From Prorocentrum cordatum (Eukaryota > Sar > Dinophyceae > Prorocentrales > Prorocentraceae), in assembly GCA_963575745.1 (NCBI GenBank), contig CAUYUJ010009447.1, forward strand, positions 377,523 to 424,231: a stretch of DNA of 46,709 bases. The letters are read 5' to 3'. Below, piece after piece: positions 1 through 8,926 of this stretch (the first letter of the stretch is position 1; the number at the start of each line of letters is the position of its first letter). The translations under genes were made by a program, and so were the position numbers. The notes beneath the pieces were generated by a model. It searched no databases, was not told the DNA's origin, and saw nothing but the letters and a program-made list of their open reading frames with translations.

Positions 1-90
1 CTTTGGCCCGCGCATGCTCGCGCGCGCAGCGGCCAGCTAGTTTGGCGCGACCGACGCGGCCACGTTGGCGCTGACCACTGGAAACTTCCC

Positions 91-1150
91 AGCGGGCACT
101 TCAGTGCGAGTCGGCGACTTGGGCGGGCGCGGTTTCATGGCAACGTCGACAACGGTTGGCACTATGATGGTAGCAACGATGCTAGTGACGATGATGACAA
201 CGACGACGGCAAGACCAGTGACGGCGCCGATTCTGATCACGCCGACGACGATGACGGCGTCCTCGCGTCGGTGATGAAGGCTTTGGACGGGTTTCGAAAT
301 GCGCGCGCAGCCGACGCTTGACACATATCGTGCCCCCCTAGCACGCGCGCAAGGGCGTTTGAATGATTTCGACATGCGGCGCGAGAGGCCCGTCTGGTCG
401 AAGTTATTGAACATGTTGCGAAACCCATGGCTTCCTTAATAATTCGCAGGGGCGCGACTGCAGGCGTTTCTTTTACTGTTGGTGCAAGGCCACGTGCTTG
501 TTGTATGCTCCGCGAGACACTCAATCTTGAAAATCCTACGACACCTACGGTTTTTGTTGGATGTCCGCATGTGCGCGCGACGACGCGAACGTGTGCACTT
601 CGCCCCCTCGTTTGCAAAAAGGATTCTTGCAACAGCACCCGCGCAAGGGCGTTCGAGCGATGTCGACATGCGTGCGCGAGAGACACGTTCAGTAGAATTT
701 GATAAACAATTTGAGAAACCCACGTTTTGTTCTTGAGAATTCGCAAACGCGCGAGCGCAGGTTTTTGTGTTCAGGAGTTTTGTTGCGAAACCATGTGTTT
801 GCTTTTTATATGTTTTCGGGGCACTCGGTTTTGCACTCCCTAAACTTGTTGAAGGATTTCGGCATGCGCGTGACGACGCGCGCGTGTGAACTTCGTCACA
901 TGTTTTGCAAAGGGGTCGTACACATTAATGAGTTTTGATCAGCGAATGCGCGCGCATTGTTTTTTGCCAAGGATAATGGGGGGATGCTGGCCTGGCTGGG
1001 ATGGTATCCGTGCCCTTTTAGAATGGACGGACGGTGGGGCATAACCATATGTACATTGCACTCTGAAAAAAACAAGGTGCCATTAATTCTGGGGGGGAGA
1101 TCCTAATACTCTTTTAGATCGGAGAATATACGTTGTGCAAGCTATAGGCG
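91..1150 (+). repeat. Dispersed repeat family R5, copy 1, with Asp-rich segment
   Basis: This stretch matches 23421-24320 in order: first the phrase around ATGGCAACGTCGACAACGG (134-155), then a GAC/GAT-rich segment (about 150-290), then a 'TTTCGACATGCG' region, and finally a tail with 'ACCATATGTA' and 'TAGATC'. One plus-strand frame of 150-310 is rich in Asp and ends near residues resembling FRNARAAD before a stop. The minus-strand reading gives a Val/Ile-rich hydrophobic stretch instead. Inside the copy, the phrase AAGGGCGTT..GA..GA.TTCGACATGCG recurs at 351 and 645, a direct repeat about 294 bp apart. No gene is claimed; the frames are broken by stops. Confidence 0.6.
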
Positions 1151-1408
1151 GCAACGAGACTTCAACTGGCGGCAACGTGGGAAAACCTCGCCAGACCCAT
1201 AATTACAGCGCACGAGGCAGCAACGAGGCGGCAACGGGCGGCAACGTGGCGAAACCTCCAGACCCACCCAGCGCGAGAGGCGGCGACGAGGCTGCAACGG
1301 GCAGCAACGTGGCGAAACCTCTCAGGACCCACCCAGTGCACGAGGCGGCAAGGAGGCGGCAACGAGACGGCAAAGTTACGGAACCTCGCCAGGCCCATTC
1401 AATTGCGT
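1147..1408. repeat. Tandem array, about 65-bp unit, four copies
   Basis: Four imperfect units each carry GGCGGCAACGAGGCGGCAAC, then GGCAACGTGGCGAAACCTC, then CAGACCCACCCAGCGCACGA. Unit lengths are about 69, 63, 65 and 62 bp, so the array is not a codon-phased protein repeat. A related GGCGGCAACGGCG tail occurs at 24240-24330 next to the other R5 copies, which suggests this array belongs to the end of the R5 family. Confidence 0.7.
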
Positions 1409-1430
1409 AGAAACCCAATCAGAACCCACT

Positions 1431-1632
1431 AAGTGCAAGAACTGTTTGGGAAACTTTCGGAGGTCCGCGCGACCTCTTGGCTCGGCTGTGGTCCGCGCCC
1501 CCCCCCCCCCCGGCGCGCGGAGCGCGCAGGGGCGGCGCCGGAGGCGCCGCCGGGCGGGGGGCAGCGCCGATCCAGGAACTCCACGCGGAGCCCCGAAAGT
1601 TTAGGTTTGTGCAGTTCGCTCTTCTGCGAAGC
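1431..1632. mobile_element. Inverted-repeat element IE, copy A
   Basis: The left arm runs from GTGCAAGAACTG through AAACTTTCGGAGGTCCGCGC to CTTGGCTCGGC. The complement of the right arm reads TGCACAAACCTAAACTTTCG, then GGGCTCCGCG, then TCCTGGATCGGC. The arms therefore pair imperfectly over about 50 bp. The centre (1529-1549) is GGGCGGCGCYRGAGGCGCC, shared with copies B (2587-2607) and C (41052-41072). The right end lies about 30 bp beyond the stop codon of the minus-strand exon at 1662-1911, so this copy may sit in that gene's 3' untranslated region. It is non-autonomous: it has no coding capacity. Confidence 0.7.
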
Positions 1633-1661
1633 AGGGCGGCAGACAGCTGGCGCTGCCATCC

Positions 1662-1911
1662 TCAGCGTGAGGCGGACTTCTTCGTCACCAGCCTGGCCTT
1701 CGCCCTGCCCCGGGGCGCCGCGCTCGGGGCGGCGGCTGGCCGCTTCGCGATCGTCTTCACGGCCGCCCTGCCCCCGGCCTTTGCCGCTGCCTTCGCCGCG
1801 GGCCTCTTGGCGACCTCGCCGGCATCGACGCGGGTCGAGGCTTGCTCGGGCTCCGGCACGAAGGCGTGGCCCCTGTGTGCAGGCAGCGCAGGGTCGCTCG
1901 GTCTACCGCGG
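1662..1911 (-). CDS. Putative terminal exon, Lys/Ala/Pro-rich basic tail
   Basis: This minus-strand reading frame ends at TGA (1664-1662). It encodes an acidic start (VPEPEQASTRVD) and then a basic, low-complexity tail with the recurring motif KRPAA (twice) amid A/K/G/R residues, ending KKSASR. An in-frame TAG lies just upstream, and the pyrimidine-rich TTCCCGTTCAG ending at 1912 is a possible splice acceptor, so I place the exon start near 1911. Lys/Ala/Pro tails of this kind are common in DNA-binding or nuclear basic proteins, but the function here is unknown. No upstream exon could be joined with confidence. It could be a chance frame in GC-rich DNA. Confidence 0.35.
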
Positions 1912-2110
1912 CTGAACGGGAAGATCGGCTACACCCAAGAATGACCCTGGGCAACGGGTGCCCTCTGGTGCGGGGCCGAAGGGGGTGCCTTTTGAGGGCA
2001 CAACCAGGCGCGCAAGCTGCTGCTGTCGTATCGCGCTCAGAGATCAGGAGACCCCATTGGGCCCGCACCAACTGTCACTCCGACGAAGATCGGCGGCAAG
2101 CCCTGGGGAA

Positions 2111-2263
2111 GTGAGAAGGGGCGGGCCTTCTCAGAAGGCTCGGGAGCCCCCCAGCTTGTTGAGAAATTCCTAAGCCTTCCCCGAAGGCACGGAAACCTTC
2201 TCAGAGGGCGCGAGGGATTCTGAGAAGTCCCGCCGCCTTAGGAGAAGGCCTTCTCCTTCTCAC
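2111..2263. mobile_element. Short inverted-repeat element beside gene 3' end
   Basis: The left end GTGAGAAGGGGCGGGCCTTC (2111-2130) pairs with GGAGAAGGCCTTCTCCTTCT (2241-2260). The interior is full of TTCTCAGAAGG and GAGAAG palindromes. The word TTCTNAGAAGG resembles the core of family T2 (8260-8668), but the outer ends differ. It lies about 35 bp past the stop of the minus-strand gene at 2298-3326, probably in its 3' untranslated region. It encodes no protein. Confidence 0.45.
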
Positions 2264-2297
2264 GTCCCCCCTCGCTCGCCGCCGAGGCAAGTTACTC

Positions 2298-3326
2298 TTA
2301 AGGTGTAGCCGAGAAGAGCGCGGCGTGCCCCGCGTCAAAGCCGGAGCCCGGGCAGAGGTAGAGGGTGGCGAACTCCAGCAGCACACTCTCACCGCCCCCG
2401 AAGCTCACGGCCCCCTGCGCGGCAGGCAGCCGTGAGCACCCGCCGCGCAGGTGCTGGTAGATCGCGTTGCCCTTCGCGGCGTTCTCGAAGCTGCACTTCT
2501 CGAAGCTGGAAGAAGAAAGAACGGCACAAGCACCACCCGTCGGCGGTCCGAGCGGATGTCTTGGATGCCGCGCCTCTGGCGCGCCAGGGGCGGCGCCAGA
2601 GGCGCCGATACCGCTGGGAGGGGGTCAAGCGCCGATCGAACAAATCGGCACGAACCTCCGATAGTGTATGTTTGTGCAGTCTTTCTTCTTCGAGAAGTAC
2701 CGATTGTCGGCCCTGTCCTCCACGCCCTTGATGGCCAAGTGCATCTCGCGCCCGGGCGCGCTGCTCGTCAGCGCTCGGAGCCAGTCGGGCACGCCGGGCT
2801 CGGCGGCCTCCAGCAGCCGCACGGCACCCCTGGAGTCGAACCTCTCCCCCTGCAGCCGCTTCCAGCAGCCCGCCCCGAACAGCCTGTCCACGCCGTGGGC
2901 GATGGCAGACTCTGGCAGCCACGAGACGACCACCGAGAGCCCCTGGTCGGCCCACTCGCGGGCCTGGCCGAGACGCTTCTCGCGCTCCTCGGGCGTGGGA
3001 GACGTGCCCTTGACGTTCTTCACCCAGACGAGCCCCGGGGCCGCCAGGCCACCGCGCACCTGTGCCTCCGCGTAAGCCTTGACGTACCGCTGGAAGCCGC
3101 TCCCCCAGGGATCTCCGTCGACCACCAAGTAATCAGGGCGAAACGCCCCGATGGCCTTCACGGCGGCCTCGTCCTGCTGCTGCTGCTGCTGTTGCTGCTG
3201 CTGCGAGCCCGGCTGACCCTCGAGAGGGCGCCCAAAGCCGCTGCCGAAGCCCTTTACGTGGAGCACGCGCCTCCCGCAGAGGAGATCCCACACCTCCTCT
3301 GGAGTTTCCAGGACGCGGATCGCCAT
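2298..3326 (-). CDS. Hypothetical protein, two exons joined across an IE-element intron
   Basis: Exon 1 is 3326-2701 and exon 2 is 2505-2298 (stop TAA at 2300-2298). The intron 2700-2506 starts with GT and ends with CAG; splicing completes an Arg codon (residue 209) and keeps the frame. The product has 277 residues: MAIRVLETPEEV at the start, ten Gln (residues 42-51), RPDYLVVDGDPWGSGF (about 63-78), VWVKNVKGTSP (about 100-110), and a C-terminal exon beginning FEKCSFEN and ending ALFSATP. No signal peptide, membrane segment or family was recognised, so the function is unknown. Upstream of ATG 3326 the frame stays open for about 27 codons to a TGA near 3410, without another ATG, so a further 5' exon is possible. 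Codon third positions are strongly G/C. Unlike the other long frames in this window, it is not made of repeats. Confidence 0.7.
2501..2700 (-). mobile_element. IE element copy B, acting as a spliced intron (introner-like)
   Basis: On the minus strand the inner arm reads CGAAGAAGAAAGACTGCACA, then AACATACACTATCGGAGG. The other end, read on the plus strand, is CGAAG, CTGG, AAGAAGAAAGAACGGCACAA and then GCACC. The arms pair imperfectly over about 60 bp. The centre at 2587-2607 matches copies A and C. The inferred intron (2700-2506, 195 bp) is almost co-extensive with the element: GT lies about 6 bp outside one arm, and the CAG acceptor lies in a small interruption (CTGG on the plus strand) of the other arm. 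Introners that create introns by transposition have been reported in dinoflagellates and other algae. That this is one is inferred. Confidence 0.65.
3174..3203 (-). repeat. CAG microsatellite coding ten glutamines
   Basis: Ten CAG/CAA codons on the minus strand fall in the frame of the gene at 2298-3326 and give Gln 42-51. One codon is CAA, so the tract is slightly interrupted. Confidence 0.85.
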
Positions 3327-3504
3327 TATCAGAAGAAGACGGCAGCGCGCAATGGCCAGAGCAACAAGCGAGTGAACCAGAACCGCCTTGAGCTGCGATG
3401 CCTCATACGGTCAGGGACTTCTGCTCAGCGCGTCGCGGCGGCGGCACCAGCGACACGCCACGCCCTGCGAGCCGATAGCGTGCCGCTTCGCTTCGCGGGG
3501 CGGA

Positions 3505-5285
3505 TGGTCCCAAGATGCCGCCCAAACGGTCGAACAGGGCCTCAAGTCGCCCCAAGATGGCCCAGACGCCCAGGATGGCCTCAAGACGGCCAAAGAGGCC
3601 CCCCAAAGGATCCAAGAGAGCCCTTCGAGCACCCTCAGCGCAGCAGCGCAGCACGTCGGCGGGATGGCCCGAAGACCAATAGATTCGCCGCTCCCTGTTG
3701 ATTCATCACAAGGGTGCCTGGCGTGCTAGATGCTACCGCTTTGGGTTTTGGTCCTTTTCCAGAAGAGAGCTCCACCTGGGGCTTCTGCCGGTCCCGCCAG
3801 CCACGCAGAAGGCGCGCAATGATCAGAAGCATTCTTCCACGACAGCTCAAGATGGCTTCCAAGACCGCCAAGATGGTCCAAGATGGCCTCCAAGATACCT
3901 TCAAGATGTCCAAGATGGCCTCCAAGACGGCTAAGATGGTTCCAAGACGCCTCCAAGACGGCCCAAGATGCACCCAAGACGGCCCAAGATGGCATCAAGG
4001 TGACCCAAGACGGCCCCAGAGGCCCCCACGAGGCTTCCAAGTATTGCCCAAGAGGCTCCCAAGAGGGCCACCAGGAAGGTCCGAAGAGGTCAAAATCATT
4101 GATTTTCCTTAGGCGTTGGAAGAATTTTGGGATTTACTCCTCTTCGGCCTTCCGACGACCCGAGACGGCTCAAGAGCAATCAACGATCGCCCCAATATTA
4201 TCCACGAGGCCTCCAAGATGGCCTCAGAGCGGCACAAGACGCCCCCAATGAAGCCCCAAGAAGGCCCCAAGATGCATCCAAGACGCCCGAGATGGCCTAC
4301 AAGACGGCCTTGGAGCACCCCAAGAGGGCCCCAAGTCGGCTGAGAGAGGCCCCCCCAAACGGCTTCCGACGGCGTCAGGCGGGCCAGGAGGCCATCAAGA
4401 CGGTGAAAGATGGCTCTCAGGTGGCCCAAGACGGCCTAAGAGGCCCTCAAGAGGTCTTCAAGACGGCCCAAGAGACTTCCAAGAGGGTCTCCAGGAAGAC
4501 CCAAAAATGATGCCACACTGATTGATGGTCCCAAGGTTTTTGAAGGGTTTGGGCATATGCTTCTTTTCTGCCTTCCGACGGTCCAAGACGGCCCAAGAGC
4601 CCCCAACGATCGCCCCAAGATCGCCCAAGAGGCCTCCCAAATTGCCCCAGAACGGCCCAAGAGGCCCCCAAGGCGGCCTCGAGAGGGCCCCACGACTGCC
4701 AAAGAAGCCTCCAAGACGCTCAGGATGGCCTCCAAGACGGCTAAGATGGCTCCAAGACGCCTCCAAGACGGCCCAAGATGCACCCAAGACGGTCTAAGAT
4801 AGCCCCAAGATGGCCCAGGACGGCCCAAGAGGCTTCCAAGAGGCCGCCAAGACGGCCGCATAGACCTCTAAGAGGTCCTCCAGGAAGGCCCGAAGAGGTC
4901 AAACGCATTGATTTCCATTGGTTTTTGAAGGATTTGGGCTTTTCCTCTGTTTAGGTGCTCCGACCGCCCAAGACGGCCCAGGGGGGGGGGAGGGCAAAAT
5001 CGCCGCAGAGGTCTCCAAGATGACTCCAGAACAGCCCAAGAAGCCCCCAAGCCAACCCCAAGAGGGCTCCAAGACGGCTCAAGTGGCCTCCAGAACGTCC
5101 AAGATGGCATCCAAGATGCCTCCTAGACGGTCAAGATGACCTCCAAGACAGCCAAGATGGTCCAAGATGGGCTCGAGAGGCTTGATTGATGGCCCCAGAG
5201 GATTCCAAGACTCCCTGAGGCCTTCACACGGCCCCCAGAGAGCGTACAGAAAGACCCAAGAGCCCAAGAGTGCCCCACGAGCTCC
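3505..5285. repeat. R1 block 1: degenerate CCAAGANGGC repeats with anchors
   Basis: This stretch is dense with CCAAGACGGC, CCAAGATGGCC and CCAAGAGGCCC words spaced 9-12 bp apart, on the plus strand, with a gap at 3640-3845 filled by an R3 module. Three anchors interrupt it: 4068-4160, 4488-4590 and 4878-4965. Each carries a CCAGGAAGGYCCGAAGAGGT-like lead, then an AT-richer ATTGATTT..TTGGAAGAATTTGGG part, then TTCCGACGRCC leading back into CCAAGACGG. Anchor spacing is about 427 and 385 bp, so there is a higher-order repeat of about 400 bp. The units contain no stop codons, which explains the long reading frames on both strands; these are not genes. Confidence 0.8.
3660..3835. repeat. R3 module, divergent copy
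   Basis: The order GATTCGCCGCTCCC, CACAAGGGTGCCTGGCGTGC, then CTTTGGGTTTTGGTCC parallels the better R3 copies at 5385-5642 and 6940-7180 (GATTCGCYG, CCACAGGGNTGCACGGCGTGC). It sits between two R1 stretches, as the other copies do. Confidence 0.5.
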
Positions 5286-5384
5286 CAAGATGCCTCCTCC
5301 TCCCTCCTGTATTGTCCTCCCTCTCCTCCTCTCCATCTTCCTCCCCCGAGTTGTTCCCGAAGGCTTCCAAACCAATTCGGGAAA

Positions 5385-5642
5385 CACATGGTCCGATGTC
5401 TTGGCCTAGCTCTACCCCAAATGTCGGCCACATAAGCGCTTCCAGAAGGGAAGGGGGCGGCGGTGATTCGCCGTAAGCGGTTTCGATCCGCTGCCTCCTG
5501 CTGGCTTTCCACAGGGGTGCACGGCGTGCTGGACGTTCGGTTGTGTTTTAATACGCTGTTTGATCTCCCAAGGGCCTTCGGCCCAATCCGCTGGCTACCC
5601 GGCAGGACGCGGAAGGACGCATACGACGACCTCAACGTAAAC
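5385..5642. repeat. R3 module at the end of R1 block 1
   Basis: The unit contains GCGCTTCCAGAAGG, CGGCGGTGATTCGCCG, GCCTCCTGCTGGCTTTCCAC, AGGGGTGCACGGCGTGCTGG and GGGCCTTCGGCCCAATCCGC. The same order of words occurs at 6955-7165. It follows the last CCAAGA units and leads directly into R2 copy 1. I see no open frame or RNA fold that identifies a function. Confidence 0.65.
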
Positions 5643-6210
5643 CTGATACTGCCACGAACCCCGAACTTGGAGGATAAATGGGCGTGACTTGCGAGGAAGA
5701 GAAAACAAATAAGAGGATACCTATAGGGCGCATGATGCTGATTCCCGTGTTGTCCGTTTAACGCTGTGCCGCTTTAAGGCGCATTCTGATGGTTCCCGTG
5801 CTGTCCGTTTAACGCTGTGCCACTTTAAGCCGCATGATGCTGGTTCCGGTGCTGTCCGTTTGACGCTGTGCCACTTTGTCGGGGCGTCTCCGACCGTTGG
5901 GCAGTCTTCGAGCACTGAGGCGTCTCCGACCATCTCATGGCCATCTTAGGCAGTCTTGGGGCGGCTTCCTGGGGACTTCTTGGAAGCTTCTTGGAGCCTC
6001 TTGGGGCGTTGTTTTTGGGCGGAGAGCCCGAAATGTTGGTCCCTGCTTCCCCTCTGGGGCCTCTCTTAGGGCGTTCCTGGGGCCTGCTTGGGCCGTCTTG
6101 GAGGCCGCTTGGGCCGTCTTGGGGGCGTATTGGGCCGTCTGGGCGCTCTCTTGGGGGCGTCTTCAGCTGTTATGGGGTGATCTTTGGGGCTTCTTGGTTC
6201 AAAAGCCGGA
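5643..6210. repeat. R2 dispersed repeat, copy 1, with three 51-bp units
   Basis: The repeat begins CTGATACTGCCACGAACC and runs through GGGCGTGACTTGCGAGGAAG. From 5727 it holds units of exactly 51 bp built on GCGCATGATGCTGATTCCCG, then TGTTGTCCGTTTAACGCTGT and GCCGCTTTAAG. The third unit leads into TGTCGGGGCGTCTCCGACC and then into R1 repeats in reverse orientation. Copy 2 (11461-11940) has the same order but two units. One unit is 17 codons long, yet the frames are not conserved between copies, so I treat it as non-coding. Confidence 0.75.
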
Positions 6211-6350
6211 GGGAACCGCATGAATTGACTCTTGGGGCTCTCTTGAGGGGCCTCTTGGGGGGCCTCTTGGAGGCTTCTTGGAACATCTTGAAGCCATCTT
6301 GGGCGTCTTGCCCCGATCTTTCGGTGACTCGTGGCCCCGTTGGACCATCT
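5930..6350 (-). repeat. R1 block in reverse orientation
   Basis: Words such as TCTTGGGGCGGCT, TCTTGGAAGCT and TCTTGGAGCC are the complement of the CCAAGA units and again recur every 10-13 bp. The orientation is opposite to the blocks on both sides (3505-5285 and 6430-6910), so 5.9-6.9 kb forms a large imperfect inverted arrangement. No anchor was seen in this reversed part. Confidence 0.7.
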
Positions 6351-6429
6351 TGTGGGGCCATGACCCGGGCCCCCCCTCCGCAAGGTCGGGAAAAAACGCC
6401 TCCACGAGGACCCGTAAACTTCCCAGGCC

Positions 6430-6910
6430 GTCGGTCTTCCCGCTCCAGACGGCCCCAAGATGGTCTCCAAGGCGGCCAAGATGGTCTCCAAGACGGCCGC
6501 GATGGCCTCAAGACAGCCCCAAATGGCCCCAATAAGTATTTAAGACGGGCCGTGATGCCCCCAAGCTGGCCCCAAGATCGCCCAAGGGGCCTCCAAGACG
6601 GCCTGAGAAACCTCCGAGAGGACCTCCAGGAAGCCCCGAAAAGGCCCAATTCATTGATTGTCCTTGGATGTTTGAAGAATTCTGGCGTTTGCTCATGTTC
6701 CGCTTTCCACCGGCCCAAGACGGCCCCGCAGACCTGGCCCAACGAGCGCCCAAGAGGCCTCCAAGATGGCCCCAAGACGGCCCAAGAGGCCTCCAAGACG
6801 GCCCCAAGACGGCCCAGGAGACCTCCAAGATACCCAAGATGGCCTCCAAGACAGCCTTGAAGCGCCCCTAGAGGGCCCTGAGACGGCCCAGAGAGGCCCC
6901 AAGACGGCGT
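6430..6910 (+). repeat. R1 block 2 with one anchor
   Basis: CCAAGATGG and CCAAGACGGCC units are in plus orientation. Between 6770 and 6850 the intervals, counted by eye, are 11, 10, 11, 11, 10, 11, 9 and 12 bp. An anchor at 6628-6725 carries CCTCCAGGAAGCCCCGAAAA, TTCATTGATTGTCCTTGG, GAAGAATTCTGGCGTTTGC and TTTCCACCGGCCCAAGACGG. Confidence 0.75.
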
Positions 6911-6939
6911 CCGACGGCGTCAGGACCACAACGGCTGGG

Positions 6940-7180
6940 GGGGGACATGTAGTTCGATAGCTGGCCGAGCTCTGGCCGCAACGTTCGGCCGCATAGGCGC
7001 TTCGGAAAGGCAGGGGACTGCGGTGATTCGCTGCAGGCGTCGTCCACTCACTGCCTCTTGTAGCTTGCCACAGGGCTGCACGGCGTGCCAAATGTTAGGT
7101 CGGCGCCTGGTCCTTTCAAAAATTCCCAGTGGGCCTTCGGACCAACCCGCCGGCCACCCAGAGAGCCGCGTAAACTTCGT
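6940..7180. repeat. R3 module, copy after R1 block 2
   Basis: The word order is GCATAGGCGCTTCGGAAAGG, CGGTGATTCGCTGCAGG, ACTGCCTCTTGTAGCTTGCC, ACAGGGCTGCACGGCGTGCC and GTGGGCCTTCGGACCAACCC, matching 5385-5642. As there, it directly follows an R1 block. Confidence 0.65.
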
Positions 7181-7194
7181 TCTTGATTGGCCTC

Positions 7195-7860
7195 CCTCCC
7201 CAAGATGGCCTTCAAGACGGCGCAGATGGCCTCCAAGACGGCCAAGCTGGCCCCACAAGAGCACAAGATGGCCCCAAGATGACTTCAAGACGGCCCAAGA
7301 CGCAGCCAAGACGGCCCGAGATGGCTCCCAGACGACCAAAGACCCAAAGAGGCCTCCAAGACCCCCAGACGGCTCCAAGATGGCCTCAACACGGCTCCAA
7401 GACTGACAGAGAGGACTCTATGAGATCATCCAGGAAGGTCCCAAGAGTCCACATTCAATGATTGCCCGTGTGCTTTGAAGGATTGTGGCATTTCGTTATT
7501 TTCGGCCTCCTGCTGGTCCATGACGGCCCAAGAGGCCCCTAAGATCGCCTAAGCGGCCTGCAAGACGGCCCAAGAGGCCCCCAAGACGGCCCAAGATGGC
7601 TTCCAAGACGGCCTGAGGCACCCCAAGAAGGCCCCAAGACAGCACAGAGTGGTCCCCAAGATGGCCTTCAAGACGGCACAGAGTGGCCCCGAAGATGGCT
7701 TCGGCCAGCGTCTGACGGGCCGGGACCCCCCTAAAACGGCCAAAGAGGCCCCAAGGAAGCTTCCAAAAGTCCCCAAGAGGCGCCAGGGAGCCCTCAAGAG
7801 GCCTCCGAGAGGCCCTAGGGAAGCTCCCAGGAGACCCCAAGAGTGCTCCAAGAGGTTCCC
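7195..7860 (+). repeat. R1 block 3 with one anchor
   Basis: Plus-oriented CCAAGACGGCC units, with an anchor at 7428-7530 (CATCCAGGAAGGTCCCAAGA, ATTCAATGATTGCCCG, TTTGAAGGATTGTGGCATTT, TTCGGCCTCCTGCTGG). It ends at the CCT tract at 7862. Confidence 0.75.
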
Positions 7861-7861
7861 A

Positions 7862-7908
7862 GGAAACCTCCTCCTCCTCCTCATCCTCCTTCTCCTCCTC
7901 CTCCTCCC
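7862..7908. repeat. CCT microsatellite
   Basis: A short CTC/TCC run bounds R1 block 3. About 120 bp later, 8035-8165 carries a weak R3-like string (GGCCACCTCGCTCGGCCGCA, AGGCGCTCCCGAACCGGC, GGCGGTGAGTCG), the same block-then-R3 order as elsewhere. The remaining bases from 7909 to 8259 show nothing identifiable. Confidence 0.7.
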
Positions 7909-8259
7909 TCAATGGAGATGAACCGTTGTAGGGGCATTTGAAGATTGAGTTTGGAGGGAGGGTTTACTCCAACACCGTGGATGACTCTTGGGTTTGCGCT
8001 GGTCCTTTTTCCTCCCTCTCCTCCTCTTCTTCTTTCCCCCGACGTGTTCCCCCTGTGGTTTCTGGCCACCTCGCTCGGCCGCACGACTAGGCGCTCCCGA
8101 ACCGGCAAAGGGGGGGGGAGGCGGTGAGTCGTCAGAGGGGCGCCTCCGATAATTGATCCATACGGCACTGGCACGCCCGAGGCATGACAACACTGCAGCC
8201 GCGAACCGAGGCATTCTCCGCCCCTCGTGCTCTCCAAATTGGAGAGTTCGGAACCACTT

Positions 8260-8668
8260 GGCGGTGCGCACAAGGGGGTGGAGGGAGGGGGGAGGGCTTC
8301 TTAGAATTGAGCGGGGACCGACCGGCCGCCCAGCATTCCTGGAGGCCTACCACGAAATTCTCTGCAAAACCCCCAAATGCTCTAATAACCAAAACGATGC
8401 TCTTAGAACATAAGCCCGATGTGTCAAAACAAGACAGCCCTAGCCAGAACTATCATAAGAACATTTCGTGCAGACCACCAAAGGTTCTTAGAACATGTTT
8501 TGGTGGGCCTATAGGCGAGCTAAGACGCTTCGCCACTGCTTGATAGAAGGAGGCTGCTTCTTAGAAGGCGCCGGCCTTACACCTATAGATAAGGTCCGCG
8601 CGTTCTGAGAAGCAGGGGTGCTTCTAAGAAGCCCTCCCCCCTCCCTCCACCCCCCTTCTGCGCGCGGC
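8260..8668. mobile_element. MITE-like element, family T2, copy 1
   Basis: The left end GTGCGCACAAGGGGGTGGAG, GGAGGGGGGAGGGCTTCTTA (8266-8303) pairs with the complement of 8626-8665, giving a terminal inverted repeat of about 43 bp with few mismatches. Inside is a second hairpin, GGCTGCTTCTTAGAAGGCGC against GGTCCGCGCGTTCTGAGAAG (8555-8615), with CTATAGATA in its loop. The flanks TTGGCG and GGCTGAGTC recur at copy 2. There is no coding capacity, so movement would depend on a transposase elsewhere. Between the arms is about 250 bp of other sequence. Confidence 0.75.
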
Positions 8669-8926
8669 TGAGTCATGGTGACCAGTGTCCTTCGGTTTAT
8701 GGACAAAACCCTGCACCTGTGTTTTCGATGTTTATGTTCGCCCCCTCCGCACCCCCAATTTCACATTGGCAGGCCGTGGCGCGATTTGTCGAGCTGCCGA
8801 CTGGCCTAAATCCTGCGCCCCGCGGGCGCAGCGAATCAACACTGAATCGGGGGCAGGGGGCGCATGGAAGTTTGCGCCGTCGCCCTGGTTGCGCGGGTGG
8901 TGCAGGATTTTGTCCATCAACCGTTT

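Noticed and set aside
5460-5520. tRNA-like T-arm (GGTTTCGATCC) in R3
   Set aside because: No acceptor stem, D-arm or anticodon arm could be paired around it, and the other R3 copies do not keep the string.
3714-7391. Many overlapping frames rich in Pro, Arg, Lys, Gln, Asp and Gly
   Set aside because: They are translations of CCAAGANGGC repeats, which contain no stop codon in most frames. Both strands are open and no start or domain is conserved.
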